64,000 nucleotides of DNA from Mactra quadrangularis (Eukaryota > Mollusca > Bivalvia > Venerida > Mactridae): positions 35,453,267 through 35,517,266 of the forward strand of contig CM046308.1 in assembly GCA_025267735.1 (NCBI GenBank), written 5' to 3'. The position numbers were made by a program, and so were the translations under genes. Within the stretch, counting starts at the first letter, position 1. Each line of letters begins with the position of its first letter. This document shows positions 1 through 48,176 of this stretch, in pieces. The notes under the pieces were generated by a model that saw only the letters and a list, made by a program, of their open reading frames with translations, was not told the origin of the DNA and searched no databases.

Positions 1-827
1 ATTCAATGACCATATATGGAATTTCTTTACAATTTGATCGATATACTAACAATGGTAGATTTCGTAATGATTACAAAACGTAAGTCGGTGAGATCGCTGA
101 CAAAATACAAGACACTATCTTGTAAGTCTATTTAAAATAGATGTAAAGCAAATAAGCGTTCGGCTTGTATGACATTTGATTACAAATCTGTACATGTTAT
201 GACATATCATAATTAAATACACTGCTGAAATCTTTGAAGTTAATTGGAGTAATAAATGAACCGATACACCTTAAAAAACGTTAAACCGGTCAGCGTTTGA
301 TCTATAAATTAGCCCAGTATACTACGGGTGACTGAACACATAACAAGCACTCGTCTAACAATGCTGTTTGTTATTTGATCCGTTTCACGATTTCGCTCTA
401 AAAATAGACACTGATTCACTAACCGTGACTTTATTGTTTGATGTCCTCTTTTTAAAAATCATGAAATCGTTTGTCGATATTATTTGGACTGACTTACTTC
501 TTAAGCATCGCATGTAACGATTGACAATACGGAATATAAAACTTAATATTCAATTTAATAAATACAATTAATAGTTTCGGGTCTTCAAAATAGGAACATT
601 TCGTATATGGTACGCAAGACTTTAAACATCTATACCGATTTTAAACGTTTATAACAGATTTAACCAGGTAAATTGGCATTTATTTTATTTTGTTCCTTAA
701 TTTTGATTTTTTTTAAATTCTTAAATTCAATATTTTTTAAACATTTATTTTCATGGAACACATTGTATTTTATACTGTATTTTTAATCATGTATCTATTA
801 TTTTTCATTATTTGATAATCATTTGAT

Positions 828-850
828 ATATATATATATATATATATATA
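828..850. repeat. (TA)n microsatellite
   Basis: About 11-12 uninterrupted TA dinucleotides in AT-rich intergenic DNA. Confidence 0.9.
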
Positions 851-1497
851 ACTGTATATGCAAAGTGACTTTTAGACCAACTGGATCGGTTGTACATGTA
901 CTTATATAATTTGAATGCATTATATAAATGATACTGTTATAAACAAATTATATTTAAAAAAATATAGATATTACTGTATATAAATTTTGTTATCGCCGAT
1001 GTATAGATATGTGAACGAGTTTTCTCAATGTATACTATATTGAATTGATTTTTTTCATTTATTTATTTTAGAAATCGTTTAAATGATACTAAAATAATTG
1101 ATAGTAAAATCGACAATAGTCAAACAGTTCGACGTTCTCACCCTGACTCGACATATGCCTATTGCATAATAAGTTAAATAAGACTTCATATATTTAAGCG
1201 AAATTTCTAAATACCATTTAGACAAAAATAAAACATCCATCTTACTTGACTTACTTACTCAAACATTCAACGATTTAAAGTGCTATTTAGATGTTGCATA
1301 ATTGGGAAATGAACTACGCACAGACAGAAAAAAAGTATCGTATTTTCTTCATAACGTATAATAGTAAACTTTCGCCAAGTGTACGTACATATAAGTGCAG
1401 AAAGCCTTATCCTTCATTAAGAATCATTATCATATCGCTAAATGAATAGGTTGCATCGGACAGTGTAGTTAAGATTCTAAATTACTATATTTTCTTA

Positions 1498-1712
1498 GGC
1501 CACAACAAGTTGATCATATGTTATATGGATTTTTCTGGAAAAAATAGGGCGAGCGAGCGAAGAAAAAAAAATAAAAAAAAACTTAATTCAGTTGCTTTAT
1601 ATAGCGGTTTGACCAAATTTTTATGAGCGAGGAAATAATTTGTTTTTTATAAAAACTGTCAAAATTAAGGTGCGAGCGAATCCATAGAACATATGATCAA
1701 CTTGTTGTAGCC
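1498..1712. mobile_element. MITE, family 1 (GGCCACAACAAG ends), complete copy
   Basis: A 215 bp element whose ends are inverted copies of one another: GGCCACAACAAGTTGATCAT at the left and its near-exact reverse complement at the right. The interior contains GAGCGAGCGAAG and a poly-A/T-rich core and cannot encode a protein. The same ends and core recur at 29453-29644 (opposite orientation) and as a split copy at 33589-36590. It looks like a non-autonomous DNA transposon; the superfamily cannot be told from the ends alone. Confidence 0.75.
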
Positions 1713-2486
1713 TTATCTATACGACCATTTGATTCGTATTACTAATGGATAAAACTAAGATGCAAGATCAAAAGTTGATAATCGAATGTTGTAAATGTAC
1801 TAATTATTTAATACGTTGATCCACCATCTAGTTCAATGTTCATCCTTCCTGTATTGCAAGATTTTTATTTTCATAGCGCACCATAAGACCGTACCGCCGT
1901 ACCCGTTGTTAGCGACATGAAGTAATACTCAGACCTTAATTACACGTATACTCATGTTAATCAGTGCTTGATAAATTATTTAAGGTAATTAGATCATTTT
2001 TATAGAAAAAAACAGAACAGAACAATTCTTTCATTAATCTCAATTAATTAACCGATATTAAAACTTCGTATTGCATTGTATATTTGAGTAAATATAAAAC
2101 AATTGTTGTGGTGTGCTGGGGAACAGTGGAAAACAACAGAGAACATGAAAACAAAGCAAAGTAATGTAAATACATTGTAAATGTCATTCAAACAATCGGA
2201 TCTTTTCTTGGTCCTGATTTTGTTACATCACAATAGCTGGAATAATCAATTATTAAAAAATCTAGCAGTAATCAATGCTTGGATGTGTACACGTACGTAG
2301 TCGTATCAATAACAAAACAAAGTTCGCATGAAAGTAAATCATTAATACTATGGAATACAGTACATGTAAGCAAGTTTTTTTATTTAAAGTGACATGTGTA
2401 TGGTAGAATATATATAGATAAAATACAAAGTAATATAAATACAAAATACACCCGGCCATATGGGTCTTTATATATACTTATATAGT

Positions 2487-2564
2487 CTCGCGGGTTTAGC
2501 GTAAACGGCCGTAACTCAATATAAGACCAGAGTGAGTTTCGTCCGTTTTCGTCTAAACCCGCGA
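2487..2564. repeat. Palindromic element, family 2, degenerate copy
   Basis: An imperfect inverted repeat: the arm CTCGCGGGTTTAGCGTAAAC is mirrored by TTCGTCTAAACCCGCGA about 40 bases later. It belongs to the same family as the much better preserved hairpin at 14741-14807 and the pair at 36898-37087. Confidence 0.6.
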
Positions 2565-3671
2565 TAAAAGGACATGCAACATGGTTAGCAACGTAGACAT
2601 TGTGAATTCAGGAAGCAAACTTGAAACTGATTTATTTAGATTATGATAATATAGCTCAATGCGTTTTCATTCAAAATTAACTATGCGAATCTATAGTCAT
2701 TGAATTATATAAAAACTGCGGTAAACCAAAATTTTATAATTTCGACTTAAAAACCATTATCGACAGAATATTTGATCTTGATTCACGTTCTTCCAAGAAC
2801 TTCAGTCACTGCTCGTTTTATACAGGAATAAGGGACTTTAGTCAGTTATTTCCTCTTGTATGCTCTTCAAAAAGGTAGGTCTAATTAGTTGGATTACTCG
2901 GATTTTACCCTTACTTTTCGATGTTAATTTGCCAAATTTAATCTTAAATAACTTTTTTGTGTATCATTTAATTTGTTTGAAATTCAAGCTAATTATTTTT
3001 AAGCTAAAGAACTATCTAAATTCCATCACTTCTGTTAATATCTTCATTAACAAAAAAGATATTAGTTTTGTTTAGTGATAAAATTTTCATTGTTGGAATT
3101 TCTATTCCACTTATTGATTTCTGTATGAAATTACCTGGTTTTTAGTCTATAAAGCGAGTATAATATAGTAAAACATCGCACAGACAATGTCCCCATAAAG
3201 TTTCCGTAAACTTAATAATTCTGATATTGGTGTTGCGCGCTTAAATGACCGAAGCTGGCTATGCGGCTTAAAGCAACATAATATAATACTAACAACTTAT
3301 ATTGGTGTACCTTGAAGCAACTCAATGTACTACAAGGAAACGGTTTTTTTTTCATAATTTCTTTTTCTTACAAATCATGATTCTACTTGAAATCAAACAG
3401 GACGATTTGAAGGTTAGATAATAAAGTAGTAGTCAATAAATGGGTTATTGATAGACTATCTGCAACTTAAGAACATTTAGAATTATGTTCTTTGAATGTT
3501 ACGCGGGACCACGAGGATTTTCTTACCAACCTCATATTAACAGAGCTGTTAAAATTAATACAATTTATACAGTCATCGCATTAACCTACTAGCTCGAAGT
3601 CAGGAACTAATGACAAATTTATTTGGGCTAGTAAAATTACTGATTTGATATATTCAGAATGGTTGATAGTT

Positions 3672-4267
3672 AAGCCAATTTCACATCACGCTTGCGGCAG
3701 CCGTACGACAACATTTTCTGAAAAATCGCAGAACTTCGTACAAACGCCGCAAGACAGTCGTGCGTTTTTTCAGGTGATCACATCGTCGTAGACGTCGCAA
3801 GTCAAATTTTCAACATGTTTATTTTTCTTGCGATCTCTATGTGATTTTTGGATTTTTGGAGCCCGCAAGACAGTCGTGCGACTGCCGTAAGACAACCGTA
3901 CGTCATTCTTGAGACAGTTGCACGTCAATTAAAGAATTAGGCGTTCGCATGAATATCGTACGACTCTCGTACAAGTTTGCGTTTGTCGTGCGATTGACGT
4001 ACGGATGATGTACGAAACTTTTCGAAATCTCACGACAGTCTTACGACAGTCGTTAGTATTTGTACGACAGCCGCGCGATTATCGCACGGCAGTCGTGCGT
4101 AAACACGTGCGACGAACAACCTACGACTCGTGAGAGCGTCGTACGACCGCCGTACGACGATTGCACGGAAAGTTTGATGTATCTGCGGCGGCTGCGATTC
4201 GTCTGCGATTTCGTTCGCAGTAAAAATCGTAAGACGAAAAAATCGCACGGCTGATGTGAAACAGGCT
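3672..4267. mobile_element. CpG-rich inverted-repeat element built of CGTACGAC-like motifs
   Basis: A block of about 600 bp whose ends are inverted repeats (AAGCCAATTTCACATCA at the left, the reverse complement of AAGCCTGTTTCACATCA at the right, 15 of 17 matching). The inside is very rich in CpG and in variants of CGTACGAC, ACGACAGTCG and TCGTGCG on both strands, in sharp contrast to the AT-rich surroundings. Open frames on both strands across 4030-4254 come from this repeat structure and are not genes. It is probably a fold-back or MITE-like transposon. Confidence 0.6.
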
Positions 4268-6046
4268 TTATGCCCTTTACTATGAAGAATAATTAATTAA
4301 GCTGCCTCTTGAAGTTTAAGGCAATGAATGTTTATATTATATTTACATATTATATGCCAATCAAAATACCAATCGACTTAGTTTTAATTTGGATTATAAA
4401 TCAAAGCTCTTCCTTTGTATTGGACTATATATGCGTTGAACAAAATCTTACAAAAAGAGGACATTTGTCGAACACCATGCTTAACGTCTTATAGTACCTT
4501 AACAGTTGGATTTCATAAAGCATACAAATGTTTAACACGATTTATCTTCAGTAAATATTTAAATATTCGACCCATTGTAAATGTAAAATAATTCTACAAA
4601 GTATGGTCACCCTATTTTGTAAATAAAATGTAAATTACAAACGTAAACACGATCCTACTTTTTGTTAAATTTTCTTCGTATGTCATTATGAAAGAATGAA
4701 TGAAGGGCGTTTTTAAAGCTTAATTGTCAATCCATTGCCCAGTATGTAAACGTATTTATTGTATAAATTCTGGCCCAGATTAGGTATATCAATGAATAAG
4801 CACAAAACTGGACTAACTACATGTAAATAAAGAAGGTTGTAGACTAGATTTGCACTGATTTTCGAAATGGAGGTATATCTTGATTATAGAAGCGTAGTTT
4901 AAGTAAATGCCGCATGCAAGTATGTAAGCGTGCATTATATGAAAGGGTAACGTGAAACAAGTCCGTTGTATTTAGTCTTGAATATAAACCTTTTTAATAA
5001 CATACATGTATATTGCAGCGGACCGAATTACCCAAACAAAATAGCTGTAACGCGACTAATGCAATTGTAACTTTAATGTTACGTTTATCCATCGTACATT
5101 TTAACACGCAAATAGACTTAAAGCATTAACTAAAACGCTCTTTCAATTTGATTTTTTTTCTTGTAGTTTAAATCATTATCTACGGAAGTAGGGGATACAA
5201 AATGTCAAAAATAATTGAATATTTGATTTCCTAGGATACGTTTTTTTTTAAACTTGACACCAGTGACTGAATGTGACGTCACATCTATGAATCGGTACTG
5301 ATATTATTTCATAACATACAAAACGTATTTAGTTACTATATTTATCATATTGAATGTTTTTTTCCTGTAACAGAAGAGCACAGCATGTAAAGCATGTTTG
5401 TGAACAAACCGCAGTGGACAAATCAGGTTACAGAATTTCCTATTAATGTCCCGGTCTTTTAAAATCCTCGCATGTTAAAGATACATTTTATGAAGGAAGT
5501 GAGGCGATATTGCTATATATATAGTATACAGAGTAAAAAAATACCATGACTCGACTTTCTTCATTGTTCCCCAAGTTAACTGATCACCACATTAACGTAT
5601 TAGTACAAAAGCAATCATACATTATAATGTAAATGTATAGTTGCCATATACACTGTATCTCCCACCAAATCATAAAGCTTATACTAACAATAAATTATAG
5701 TAACCATCTTTATACTTATCCAGTTTCAATTTGAAGTGTCGGTTGTGACATATACATATAAATATACATGTATACATGTATTCATTTAGAACACAAAGCA
5801 AATACGTCTGACGTATGAAAACTCAGTTCGTAAAAGCAACATTTAGTCTATATGTGTTTACATGTATAATCTTTGAACATGTTAATTGAATAATTGCTTA
5901 CCAAATTCTAATGTATTGGCCATTTACAGACTGGGCATAAAGATAATACCACCCAACAACCCCATCCCCCAAAATAAAAAGACAATGTTATTATTCATTT
6001 GCTATTTTCTTACTTTCTAAAGACCAAACATGTTTCATTGTTTCAG

Positions 6047-6106
6047 AGAAGCAAATTTACAGGCCAAAAAATAAAGAAGTAAAGATATATGTGACGTCAT
6101 CACACT
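6047..6106 (+). other. Likely 5' UTR segment of the metalloprotease exon 1
   Basis: A strong acceptor (TTTCATTGTTTCAG) ends at 6046. The 60 bases before the ATG have no upstream ATG that would compete. This suggests that the coding exon starts at 6047 and that one or more non-coding exons lie upstream. The true transcription start is not visible. Confidence 0.45.
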
Positions 6107-41681
<35,575 letters not shown>

Positions 41682-43912
41682 TAAAACAGAAAACCATAAG
41701 ACAAAGTTTTGTACTAAAACTTTGAAGACATGTGCATAATAACTATCGCTTATTTATGAAAACACCATTCTGAAAGAGTTCAACTGACCAATATGCAATT
41801 TGAAGTAACTAAATAGAGCATGTGGGATTGTGACAGAGGGAGCCTCTGTCAGAGCCCTCATTGGTATTTTTGTAGAATTTAACTACATGTATATTTAAGT
41901 GTTAATTTAAAAAAAAATACATGTTTTCCAACCACTATTCTGGAAAGTAAAGAACATTGTTTAATTTGATCTCTCAATAACATGTTCTATGACTATTTCT
42001 TTCAATAATATTTAAAATATATAGAAAATGTGAGCTAATATAATTATAGGCATGGCCTATTGATGGAAAGATAAACAATTTAGTGGTGTACATGGAGTTA
42101 GTTGGTCAAAGAGGCTATATATTTAAACATTCAAATCTTCATTTCGCCAATGTATGTTTCATTTTTCGTCTATTTTGCCAAACATTTTCATTTCTTGTTT
42201 AAGTCATACCATTCTTCATTTCAAACCAGCAAATTTAGTTCCAATAAATTCGGGTATGTTATCTCCCTTTTAGTTGATTTATAGAAGGACCAAAGGGAGG
42301 TAATTAGAAAGCTGAAACACTACACTCAATTCAGCTTTAGACAGTATAGTTAGTATACAAACAGTATATAGAAATTAATCCTCCAAAACTCACTTTAAGT
42401 GAAAAAGACATTAGCCGTTTTCATACTGTTGATCAGTAAAAAATACAGGACAAATATGGTTAATTTACATTGTAGTAGTAGAAATGTATAGTAATTTCGA
42501 GATGCAGGTAATATTAAAGATTGACATACTCTTACTAGTTCACAAAGTTCACAAAGGTTGACTGCCGGATTTGTGTCCAAGACCCAAATAAACTTTTGCA
42601 GTTTCTATTGGCAGTTTTATTTAGGTATATCAATGTTGAATTCTCTAAGAGAGTTTATGGTACTTTGTTCAGTTTTACCCTTCATTAGTATATGGAAATT
42701 CTACAAATTTCATGTGCCTTATTTTACACCTTTTGTACTTTTGTAATTTTCTATAAACTTGTTTGTTGGAGAGAATGTTGTCAGTTTATATTGTTTTATA
42801 TCAAGACTAAATCATTTTTTATAAATGTATCTCATGGTCCTTCAGAATGTAAAAAAACCAAACTCTTGTTTGAATTTGAAGCTATCCATAATAATTCACA
42901 AGGTCTATATATGAGTGTTAGGAGAAAAGAAAGGTAGTAGCTATTATATGCTCTGTTTGATGGATAATTTAATTGATTGTCTAACAAGAGAAATCCATGT
43001 AAACAATTCCCTCTTTATTTTTACCCACAGGGGACCGGCATGGTCCCAAAGCAAAAACACTATATATACATATACATGTATAGTGATTTTGCGCCGGCCA
43101 CCTGTGTTTTTACCCGTGTCAGCTGTAATTGAAGTTCATGTGACAATAGACCTTGCATCTCAGTATTCAAAGAATCTTTCTTTTCATAAATTTATCATAC
43201 TTTTTTCGGCTAATCAAATAATTCAAATCAAAAAGGATTTAATCAAAGAAATTCTTTAATCTATTTTTCATCAGTTTGGATTTGGATTGTACCATGTTCA
43301 GAATATTTGCATGATCAATAATTGCTTAGGCAATACCATCTAAATAACTGGATTCTCATTCAATTTTTGGGTGGGAAAATGGGGCTGATTGGTTTTGAAG
43401 ATAATTATCATAATATGTTGTTTGAAATGCAATTATAATGTAAATATATTATATGCATTTAAAATTATGTATAGAATTTTTTTTCGAAATGTGGTTTTTT
43501 TACATAATCGGCATTTATAAAAATTTAATATAGAAATTGTTTTTGTTTTAAAATGAAAAGGAATGTTTTGGCCCAGAGATATTTTTTTAGGTAGTGTTTT
43601 TACAAGAATACAAGGTTTATATGATATTGCCTTTATGTGGATTCTGAGGTGATGTATATCTATGTATTTTTTATGTTTTATTCTTCCACAAATACATTTT
43701 GTTTTGTTATCACTTTTACTTAAACTCTGAGTGTAAGAAATGTGTTCACTAGGATTTAGTCCCAGCTTTATATTGTAACATAAGTCCCTATCAAAGTCCC
43801 GCGTTTTCTTGATGTCTCCATTTTATGTTGTATTGTAGATTTTTTATGTAGTTTTTTTATCTTTATACATTTTTTGTATATAGTAAAATAAAAGTAGTAA
43901 TGCTTTAATTAA
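41682..43912 (+). other. Likely 3' UTR and downstream flank of the metalloprotease
   Basis: No coding frame continues after the TGA. AATAAA hexamers occur near 42246, 42586 and 43887; the last one fits the end of a long 3' UTR but cannot be confirmed. Around 43020-43110 two stretches (ACCCACAGGGGACCGGC and GCCGGCCACCTGTGTTTTTA) form a partial inverted repeat, perhaps another fold-back element. Confidence 0.4.
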
Positions 43913-44082
43913 GAAATAACTTACAGTTGTCTATATTTTGTTGTCTAATAGAATATAGGCTCGAGTTGTGATGCGCGTATGATTAAATCACGAGTGCTGT
44001 AGCACGAGTGATTTAATAAGCGAATCAAACGAGTGCCTATATTTTATTAGACAACAAAATATAGACAACTGTAAGTTATTTC
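43913..44082. repeat. 170-bp palindromic fold-back element
   Basis: The arms GAAATAACTTACAGTTGTCT followed by ATATTTTGTTGTCTAATA, and their reverse complement, enclose an imperfectly symmetric middle with GATTAAATCACGAGTGCTG next to AGCACGAGTGATTTAAT. The outer 40 bp are almost perfect. Confidence 0.85.
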
Positions 44083-45137
44083 GATTCTAACATCGTAAAA
44101 TACATCCGTAGAAAAATATATATTTATAGAACTATTTTTAACTGTCAGAAACGTCATGCTGTTGAAATCCACCCCAGTGCAAAGGCCGAAAATAGCATTT
44201 ATTTACACAATTCTCACAGATACGTGTTTCTTATTCCGAACAAAAAATATTAAAATCTTAATTATAGAATAGAAACCAAATTGTAAAAGTCAACCCTTAT
44301 AAACTCGGGCGCCATTTTCCGCTTTGTGCATTTAACGTGGGGAGTAAAATTTCAACAGCCGTCACGAGCTATATTTTGTTGAATAATAAAGCATAGATGA
44401 CGTCACATTAAATAAAGAGTGAAAACGCACGTGCCTATGTTAGAATTGTAAATAGAATGTATTTTTATTAATTCATGTTGTTGCTCTACTAAAATTTAGA
44501 CATATCAAATGTGTTACCCATCAGTTTTATGCAGTCTTGTTACAAATCATCATCTCATGATGAGTGATTTTTAAAACTAAAATTGTTAAATTTTATTTAA
44601 CAGGTAGTAGGATTGTACATTTAAAAATTTAAATACTTAAGGTCTAAGTATATATAGTTTTACACTGTCTTGTTATTAAAAATTACGTGTACCTCATAAT
44701 GAATTATATTTTTAAAGAATATTGTTAAATTTTATTCAACACATCATGGGGCATGCATTAACCCCACTAATTTAAATACTTGAGGTCATTGTATATTATT
44801 ATTGTTTTTTGTTTGTTATAAATATAGCTTGTGAAATTTTACCTGAGACAAGAAATAAAGTTTACATATAATTTGCATAAATGGGATCAGTTAAAAGGTA
44901 AAGTATTGTTACCAAAACCTGTAATATAATATTCTGTCTCAGGTTAATTTGCATAAACTATATTGAATTATTTATGTATTTTGTATTATTTGTTTTGTTT
45001 TGTTATATAATGTCTATGCTGGTCATGCTGAATCTTGATATTAAACTGTTTGTGTGGATATACCTGGTGTATGTCATATATTTTAATAAATAAAATAAAT
45101 GTTACCTATTTGTTTTTGTTACACTTTTTTACTCCTG

Positions 45138-45308
45138 CAGTATAACCTCTGCAGGGTGGCCCTCTACAGAAAAATTGTCAAAACAACATCTGTTGATATT
45201 CCTTTAGATGGAATTTTAATTAACTTTTATCTCTGCAAAGCAACAACCTCTGAGCAGCAACACATTTTGTCTCTCCCAGTGAGTGTTGTTCAAGAGAGGT
45301 TGTACTAT
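45138..45308 (+). mobile_element. MITE, family 5, best-preserved copy
   Basis: 171 bp from CAGTATAACCTCTGCAGG to AAGAGAGGTTGTACTA, inverted ends with a few mismatches. The interior CTCTGCAAAGCAACAACCTC matches the copy at 13219. It is covered by a 76-codon open frame without recognisable protein features. Confidence 0.75.
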
Positions 45309-45403
45309 ATAGGTAAAGCTACTAGGTGAGCATATACTCGTATGTTACAAAAAAGTATCAATGCAATTGTGGAAAGGGTACATGTCACAATGGCCTGAAA
45401 TTT

Positions 45404-45615
45404 TAGATCTCATTCTGTCTAAATATCTCATTTTTTCTGAAGATCTCATTACACCTAAGGATCTCATTATTTTTGAAAATCTCTCAACACCTCTAGATCT
45501 CATTCTATCTAAAGATCTTATTCTCTATGAAGATCTAATTCTCTATGAAGATCTCATTCTATCTAAAGATCTAATTCTTATTGATGATCACATTTTATCT
45601 AAAGATCAGGACAGC
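45404..45615. repeat. 18-bp minisatellite (GATCTCATTCTATCTAAA)
   Basis: About 11-12 degenerate 18-bp units, most with AAGATCTCATT or AAGATCTAATT. The period is a multiple of three, which creates an open frame of DLILSK/DLILYE repeats. There is no start context, splice context or domain to support a gene. Confidence 0.85.
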
Positions 45616-47243
45616 ATATTATAAAAAATCTTACGATAATTTAACAATAGAATATAGAAGGATTTACGCCTAGAATCGGTCGTAAGAAGCTTGATAATAC
45701 GGGCCCCTAATTCTTTTTCAATATCACATTTCATATAAAGATCTAATTCTTTTAATCATCTCATTATATATAGATACCTCATTCTTTCTGATATATATTC
45801 TAATATATCTTTGAATATAGTTATATAATGCTATATAAAAACAGTACATAGTTAATTTTTTACAATGTGTTGCTAGTTAGTTTCTTTTAATAAGATTCAA
45901 CACAGCAAGGACCCTATATAACGTGTTATAGGGTCCTTGAACACAGGTATTGTGGAACCAAGACTTTGGAAAAGACTAAGCATATTGCAACATATGGATG
46001 ATTCTGTTAAGCATTAATCAGAATACCATTGTACAGAGAAAAGAGAAAGCCTAAGATGTAACGGGATCAGAAGCCAGCAGTTGTAGGGATGTATGTATTA
46101 CCATTTACTCAGGGTGTTACTTGCAAAATGATATCAACTCTAAGTTGTTTGGAATAACTGGCTTGCCAAGATATATTTGTTCTTGAAAAATCAGGTACAT
46201 ATCTTGATTGTCAAACAGTGACTTTTTGTATGACTCTTTGTCAATGTCCAAAGTTTTCAATAAAAATTGCTTTGTTTTATTGATTGCCTCCAGTAAGTTT
46301 TTTACATAAAATATTAATAAACAAATAAATAAAATATAACACATTAATCTGTCATTAAATATACAATTTAAAAATTTAATATGATTTTCATAATCTATAT
46401 TTTGTAATATAATTCACTGAACTTGGTAGGTATATAATAATAGTAATGACATAGGAATAAATACAAACAAGGGAGATAACTACTCCGAGGATGGTTTATG
46501 CCTATTCTGTGTTACTTCCCTTAGAGTTGACCGATTAATAGTTGTATGTTGTTTATTTATAGACTTGACGAATAATAACAAATATTTGAACACTTTTCAA
46601 TGATATTTTATGTTAAACATGGACTTTTAAGGGAATACTTTAAATCCTATACATCATTTTTCCATTTTATAACTTACGTTGATCCAGGGAATCTATTTTT
46701 AGACGCCGATTATAGGAAAATTATACATTGTGATTTTCATTAACTATTTCCTCCTTTCAGCTGTTCAGTGATTACCTCTGTTATAAAACACTGGATAGTT
46801 AATGCAGTTGGATTTCTATATTTCTTAATTAATTTTGGGGAAACTATGGATTAATTTTATTAAAAGTTCATTCTTGTAACATGTAAGTAATGATAATTAT
46901 GGTTCTTGTACTATAGTAACACAGCTTGACTGATATATCATAATTTTGTACTTTTCTGAATGTTATAATGCTCATTTTAAATGTTAAAAACCTAGGATGA
47001 ACAATTTAAAGTGACAGTTCATTCAACAATCATCAATTTATTGAGTTTTAACGCGATTTTTCGAGTGATATTTACTGAAGTGATTAGGCAACTCCAGTTA
47101 TCATTGAAAACGAAAGCAGAGTTGATAATAAAGACTACACAGACCGGATGCGAATGACGGATACGGATTTACACCGATACGAATGTCTGTTGCCGTGATC
47201 ATATTAGAGGACTTTTTATGTACATGTATATGCACCTTTGCAT

Positions 47244-47323
47244 CATTCTCGTTCACAGAGTCTAGTAGGATTCTCAATACTAGCTAGTATTGAGAATCCT
47301 ACTAGACTCTGGGAACGAGAATG
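47244..47323. mobile_element. 80-bp perfect-type palindrome, family 6 ends
   Basis: The central 52 bp (47258-47309, centred on ACTAG|CTAGT) are a perfect palindrome. With the outer arms (CATTCTCGTTCACAGAG and its mirror) it spans 80 bp with one mismatched pair. The outer arm is the family-6 end sequence, so this looks like a minimal head-to-head form of that MITE. Confidence 0.8.
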
Positions 47324-47618
47324 GCTTTGTATAGACTTGATCCTTTTCGGCTGTTCTGAATGATATAAAAATATTGATCTGTTGTATGTTGTATAATTAC
47401 AAAAAGCATTCGTAAAATGTTTATTCTCCTACCCCAAAATGATCAAGATTCTCAATGTAAATTGTAAGATCACTAATATTGTTAACCCCTGGGAAAGAGA
47501 AAGACAATTTAAAGCATTTGCCTTGCCAGATACTTTTTCAACGTGAATTTAAAGAAAAAATATAGGAGTATTCTGTATGTTGTTCGAATGCTTAGAACTT
47601 CACTGAAATAGTATTGAT

Positions 47619-47688
47619 CATTCTCGTACCCAGAGGTATCAAGATTCTTGATCTAAAGGGAATTTTGATAAATCTGGGAACAAGAATG
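47619..47688. mobile_element. MITE, family 6, 70-bp copy
   Basis: Begins CATTCTCGTACCCAGAGGTA and ends AAATCTGGGAACAAGAATG, near-inverted ends. It is duplicated with the segment at 63175-63244. Confidence 0.75.
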
Positions 47689-47767
47689 GTACATGTATTT
47701 TAAAGACACATTAACAGTACATGCATATGCATCTATATTATCTTTGGTGGATTGAGACCGTGTTCAT

Positions 47768-48040
47768 GGGCGGATCCAGCTGGGGGTCAGGGGGTCTGGA
47801 CGCCGCCTAGAATTTGGAAAATGTACGTGTCCATTAGTGTATTTCTTGCTTGTAAGTCATTTTTAAGTAGTTTATGAAGCAATTTTTCTCAGTGCTTAAC
47901 ATAGATGTAATGGTTATGTAGTTTTTATTATCAATATGTTGCATTTTTTTCTGCAAAATGTGTATAATGTGGTTGTGGTTCGAGGTTCGGACCCCCCCTA
48001 GAAAAGTTCGGACCCCATAGAAAAATTCCTGGATCCGCCT
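47768..48040 (+). mobile_element. MITE, family 4, upstream of the actin-like gene
   Basis: 273 bp with ends GGGCGGATCCAG and CTGGATCCGCC. The interior contains GAATTTGGAAAATGTACG and GCAAAATGTGTATAATGTGG. It lies 136 bp before the actin start codon and may overlap the promoter or 5' intron. Its duplicate is at 63328-63603. Confidence 0.85.
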
Positions 48041-48176
48041 CTAATGTTGGCTGTCTGTGATTTTTATCTTATCGAGAGATCTCCTATACAACTTTTGTTA
48101 GTCAAGTATTGTTAGAAAGTATTCGAATTTGTCTTTATAAATTTATCCAATGTCTTTGTCTGTATGTTACAGAAAG

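Larger units (their letters stand above)
1..6046. other. Gene-free upstream region
   Basis: I see no convincing coding region here. The few open frames are short, AT-driven and without recognisable motifs. The stretch holds a (TA)n run near 828-850, a terminal-inverted-repeat element at 1498-1712, a palindromic element at 2487-2564 and a CpG-rich element at 3672-4267, listed separately. Untranslated first exon(s) and the promoter of the metalloprotease gene should lie in the last part, because an acceptor-like pyrimidine tract plus AG precedes position 6047. Confidence 0.6.
44083..47243. other. Intergenic region between the metalloprotease and the actin array
   Basis: No gene is recognised. 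It holds a CRE octamer at 44398, the MITE at 45138-45308, the 18-bp repeat at 45404-45615, a small hairpin (AAGGACCCTATA ... TATAGGGTCCTT, 45905-45940) and AT-rich filler. Short frames, including one on the minus strand at 46117-46344, show no motif. Confidence 0.55.

Noticed and set aside
4030..4254. Overlapping open frames on both strands (64 and 72 codons, Arg-rich)
   Set aside because: They result from CpG-rich CGTACGAC-type repeats, which lack stop codons in several frames.
42102..43259. Several open frames of 60-114 codons after the metalloprotease stop
   Set aside because: AT-rich, no motifs and no plausible splice links; more likely 3' UTR or flank.
45361..45624. 87-codon open frame with DLILSKDLILYED repeats
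   Set aside because: 18-bp minisatellite whose period happens to be a multiple of three; no splice or promoter context.
46117..46344. Minus-strand 75-codon frame with a hydrophobic start
   Set aside because: No family resemblance, AT-rich, and no supporting splice sites or neighbours.
48150..48176. Actin-like start at 48150, nine residues upstream
   Set aside because: The bases form a pyrimidine-rich acceptor ending in TTACAG, and the actin homology begins after 48177. The loss of the 48177 ATG in the duplicate leaves a small doubt.
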